14,945 nucleotides of DNA from Bacteriovoracaceae bacterium (GTDB lineage: Bacteria > Bdellovibrionota > Bacteriovoracia > Bacteriovoracales > Bacteriovoracaceae), in the NCBI GenBank assembly GCA_947448095.1, contig CANFNN010000036.1:1-14945 (forward strand), written 5' to 3'. The position numbers and the translations under genes are program-made. The notes beneath the pieces were generated by a model that was not told the origin of the DNA, made no database searches, and saw nothing but the letters and a program-made list of their open reading frames with translations. Of this stretch, positions 13,787 through 14,945 are shown piece by piece (the first letter of the stretch is position 1; every line of letters starts with the position of its first letter).

Positions 13787-14148
13787 GAAACTTAGAAACG
13801 ATGGAACTAAAAATTTCCAAATTTTTAAGAATTGGTGTTCTGATTTCAGGATTAATTATTTTAACCGGCTGGGGCCTGTCTTTTAAGCCAGATGCTGATC
13901 CCTTTGCGCCTCTGCAAACCTACTCTTCATTTAATCTCATCGATAGTCTGCAGATGCATTTCATCCTGCAAAACTGGGGTAAGATTATTGCTTATGTAGG
14001 TCTTTTATTTTTAATTAGCTTGCCAGTGATTCGAGTTTTTCTTTCCATTATTCTTTTTATCAAACAAAAAGAAAAAATAATGGCCCTCATTGGGGCCATC
14101 GTTTTAGTAGGTCTAATTTTAAGTTTTAGATTAGGAATTGAAACTTAG
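13783..14148 (+). CDS. DUF1634 family membrane protein
   Basis: The 121-residue protein has three hydrophobic segments (about 14-34, 69-94 and 99-118) and matches the small DUF1634 proteins that are habitually encoded right after TauE/SafE transporters. Its start overlaps the TauE stop (ATGA), with AAAGGG in the end of the TauE gene as ribosome binding site, so the two are translationally coupled and it is probably an accessory subunit. An internal ATG at 13801 is a less likely start. The function of DUF1634 is unknown. The stop codon overlaps that of the convergent Tsx-like gene. Confidence 0.8.
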   Translation: MRNLETMELKISKFLRIGVLISGLIILTGWGLSFKPDADPFAPLQTYSSFNLIDSLQMHFILQNWGKIIAYVGLLFLISLPVIRVFLSIILFIKQKEKIMALIGAIVLVGLILSFRLGIET

Positions 14149-14942
14149 TAAGTAATCTTCATCATATACTGAAGACATTTCTCGTCTTTATCTTTCAATT
14201 GAAAACGATTCAGAAAATATGCGTATTCAAAACCAACTTCAAGTCGATTCTGCTTACCCCAAAGTCCATATCCTAGGTCGTATAATAATTGCGGCTGACT
14301 GGTAAGGTAGCGACCGTTTTTAGCAAAGAAGGGGTGTTTATCAGAGTTCTGATCTCCGTCCCAAGGTGAAGTAGCAAAGAAGCCTGTGAACTTGTAACGA
14401 TTCCATCGACCATAATCCCAGGTCATTTGCCAAAATCCACCAATCTGAACTCCGACTCCTGCATCATTGGGATTATCACGAAGAACGGTGTTTAAAGTGA
14501 AGAAGTCAAAACCAGGAATTGCGAGGTCATATTGAAGACCATAAAAATAGTTTTGAAAGTTGTTCTGACCATTACCAGAACCATTCTCAAGTTCTAATCG
14601 AAGGGAGACATCTTTAATAAAACCATAACCAACTTTCTGCCCACTCACTTTTGAAAAACTGATGGCCGTCGAAATTCCTCCAAAGAACTGGTTAGAAAAT
14701 GCATCTGTTCTTTTGCTGTTAAGGCTACTTCCATCGTCGGTTGTCGGCTCCGTGATGTCATAGTAGAAGAAAACACTTCCTAGCTCCCACATCGCGAAAT
14801 TCTCGATCGTCATGGTCGTCTTATCTTTTCGGTAACCTAAATCGTCCCGAAAATTATTACCCTTTAAAAGTGAAACACTTACCGCATAAGCGGAAGTCCC
14901 TAAGGTAAGTCCCAGTAAAGCCGCGAGTAGCTTGTTGCGCAT
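14145..14942 (-). CDS. Tsx/OmpK-like nucleoside-specific outer-membrane channel
   Basis: This 265-residue protein has a Sec signal peptide with likely cleavage after AYA (residue 20). The mature part is rich in alternating aromatic strands and ends in an aromatic residue (KITY), as beta-barrel outer-membrane proteins do. Family-like features include the mature N-terminus with LLKGNNFRDD, TIENFAMWELGSVFFYYD (45-62), a YLTSQPQLLYDLGYG segment (212-226) and a C-terminal EYAYFLNRF strand (about 243-251), as in Tsx/OmpK. Tsx passes nucleosides and deoxynucleosides; the substrate here is inferred from family only. The ATG lies 3 bases from the window end, so promoter and ribosome binding site are not visible. 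Confidence 0.8.
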   Translation of the reverse strand: MRNKLLAALLGLTLGTSAYAVSVSLLKGNNFRDDLGYRKDKTTMTIENFAMWELGSVFFYYDITEPTTDDGSSLNSKRTDAFSNQFFGGISTAISFSKVSGQKVGYGFIKDVSLRLELENGSGNGQNNFQNYFYGLQYDLAIPGFDFFTLNTVLRDNPNDAGVGVQIGGFWQMTWDYGRWNRYKFTGFFATSPWDGDQNSDKHPFFAKNGRYLTSQPQLLYDLGYGLWGKQNRLEVGFEYAYFLNRFQLKDKDEKCLQYMMKITY

Positions 14943-14945
14943 TTA

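Overview
The window is a compact, roughly 40% GC bacterial chromosome segment. It carries 15 protein-coding genes (one cut by the left edge) and one tRNA-Leu. Nothing in it looks like a phage, transposon or CRISPR array. The gene set fits a Gram-negative bacterium: two outer-membrane-type proteins, a lipobox lipoprotein with a BamE-like end, a sigma-54 activator and two FHA or FHA-like proteins. Low GC, many FHA-type regulators, FliL-like and Tsx-like proteins and a plant-type methionine gamma-lyase suggest Bdellovibrionota, perhaps Bacteriovoracales. That placement is inference from protein flavour, not a search result.

Left block (1-3130, minus strand): a very tight operon reads accA, yicC, gmk, rel/spoT, with 2, 2 and 0 bases between genes. 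It links fatty-acid precursor synthesis, RNA turnover, GMP phosphorylation and (p)ppGpp metabolism. The rpoZ gene often found between gmk and spoT is absent. Next comes a lipoprotein gene (3244-3879, minus), divergent from a FliL-like membrane protein gene (4028-4891, plus). The latter converges with overlapping stop codons on a sigma-54 activator gene (4888-6162, minus).

Middle block (6234-9796, plus strand): the ribosome-assembly GTPase gene engB, a lysophospholipid-type acyltransferase translationally coupled (ATGA overlap) to an atypical short-chain dehydrogenase, and a JmjC/cupin-type putative oxygenase. A tRNA-Leu(CAA) follows with an almost textbook sigma-70 promoter. After it is an FHA protein with one membrane segment and an unrecognised periplasmic domain.

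Right block (11164-14942): a methionine gamma-lyase gene (minus) is divergent from a small release-factor-like protein gene, followed by a TauE/SafE exporter gene overlapping a DUF1634 gene. These suggest sulfur and amino-acid handling. A Tsx-like nucleoside channel gene (minus) closes the window.

The most notable pattern is regulatory. Four genes without a Shine-Dalgarno sequence (acyltransferase, FHA protein, methionine gamma-lyase, TauE) each have a -10-like TANNNT hexamer exactly 6 bases before the ATG, which is the geometry of leaderless transcripts. Genes with a clear Shine-Dalgarno sequence lack it. Convergent genes also end with overlapping or nearly touching stop codons at three places. 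No stretch over 300 bases lacks a gene.
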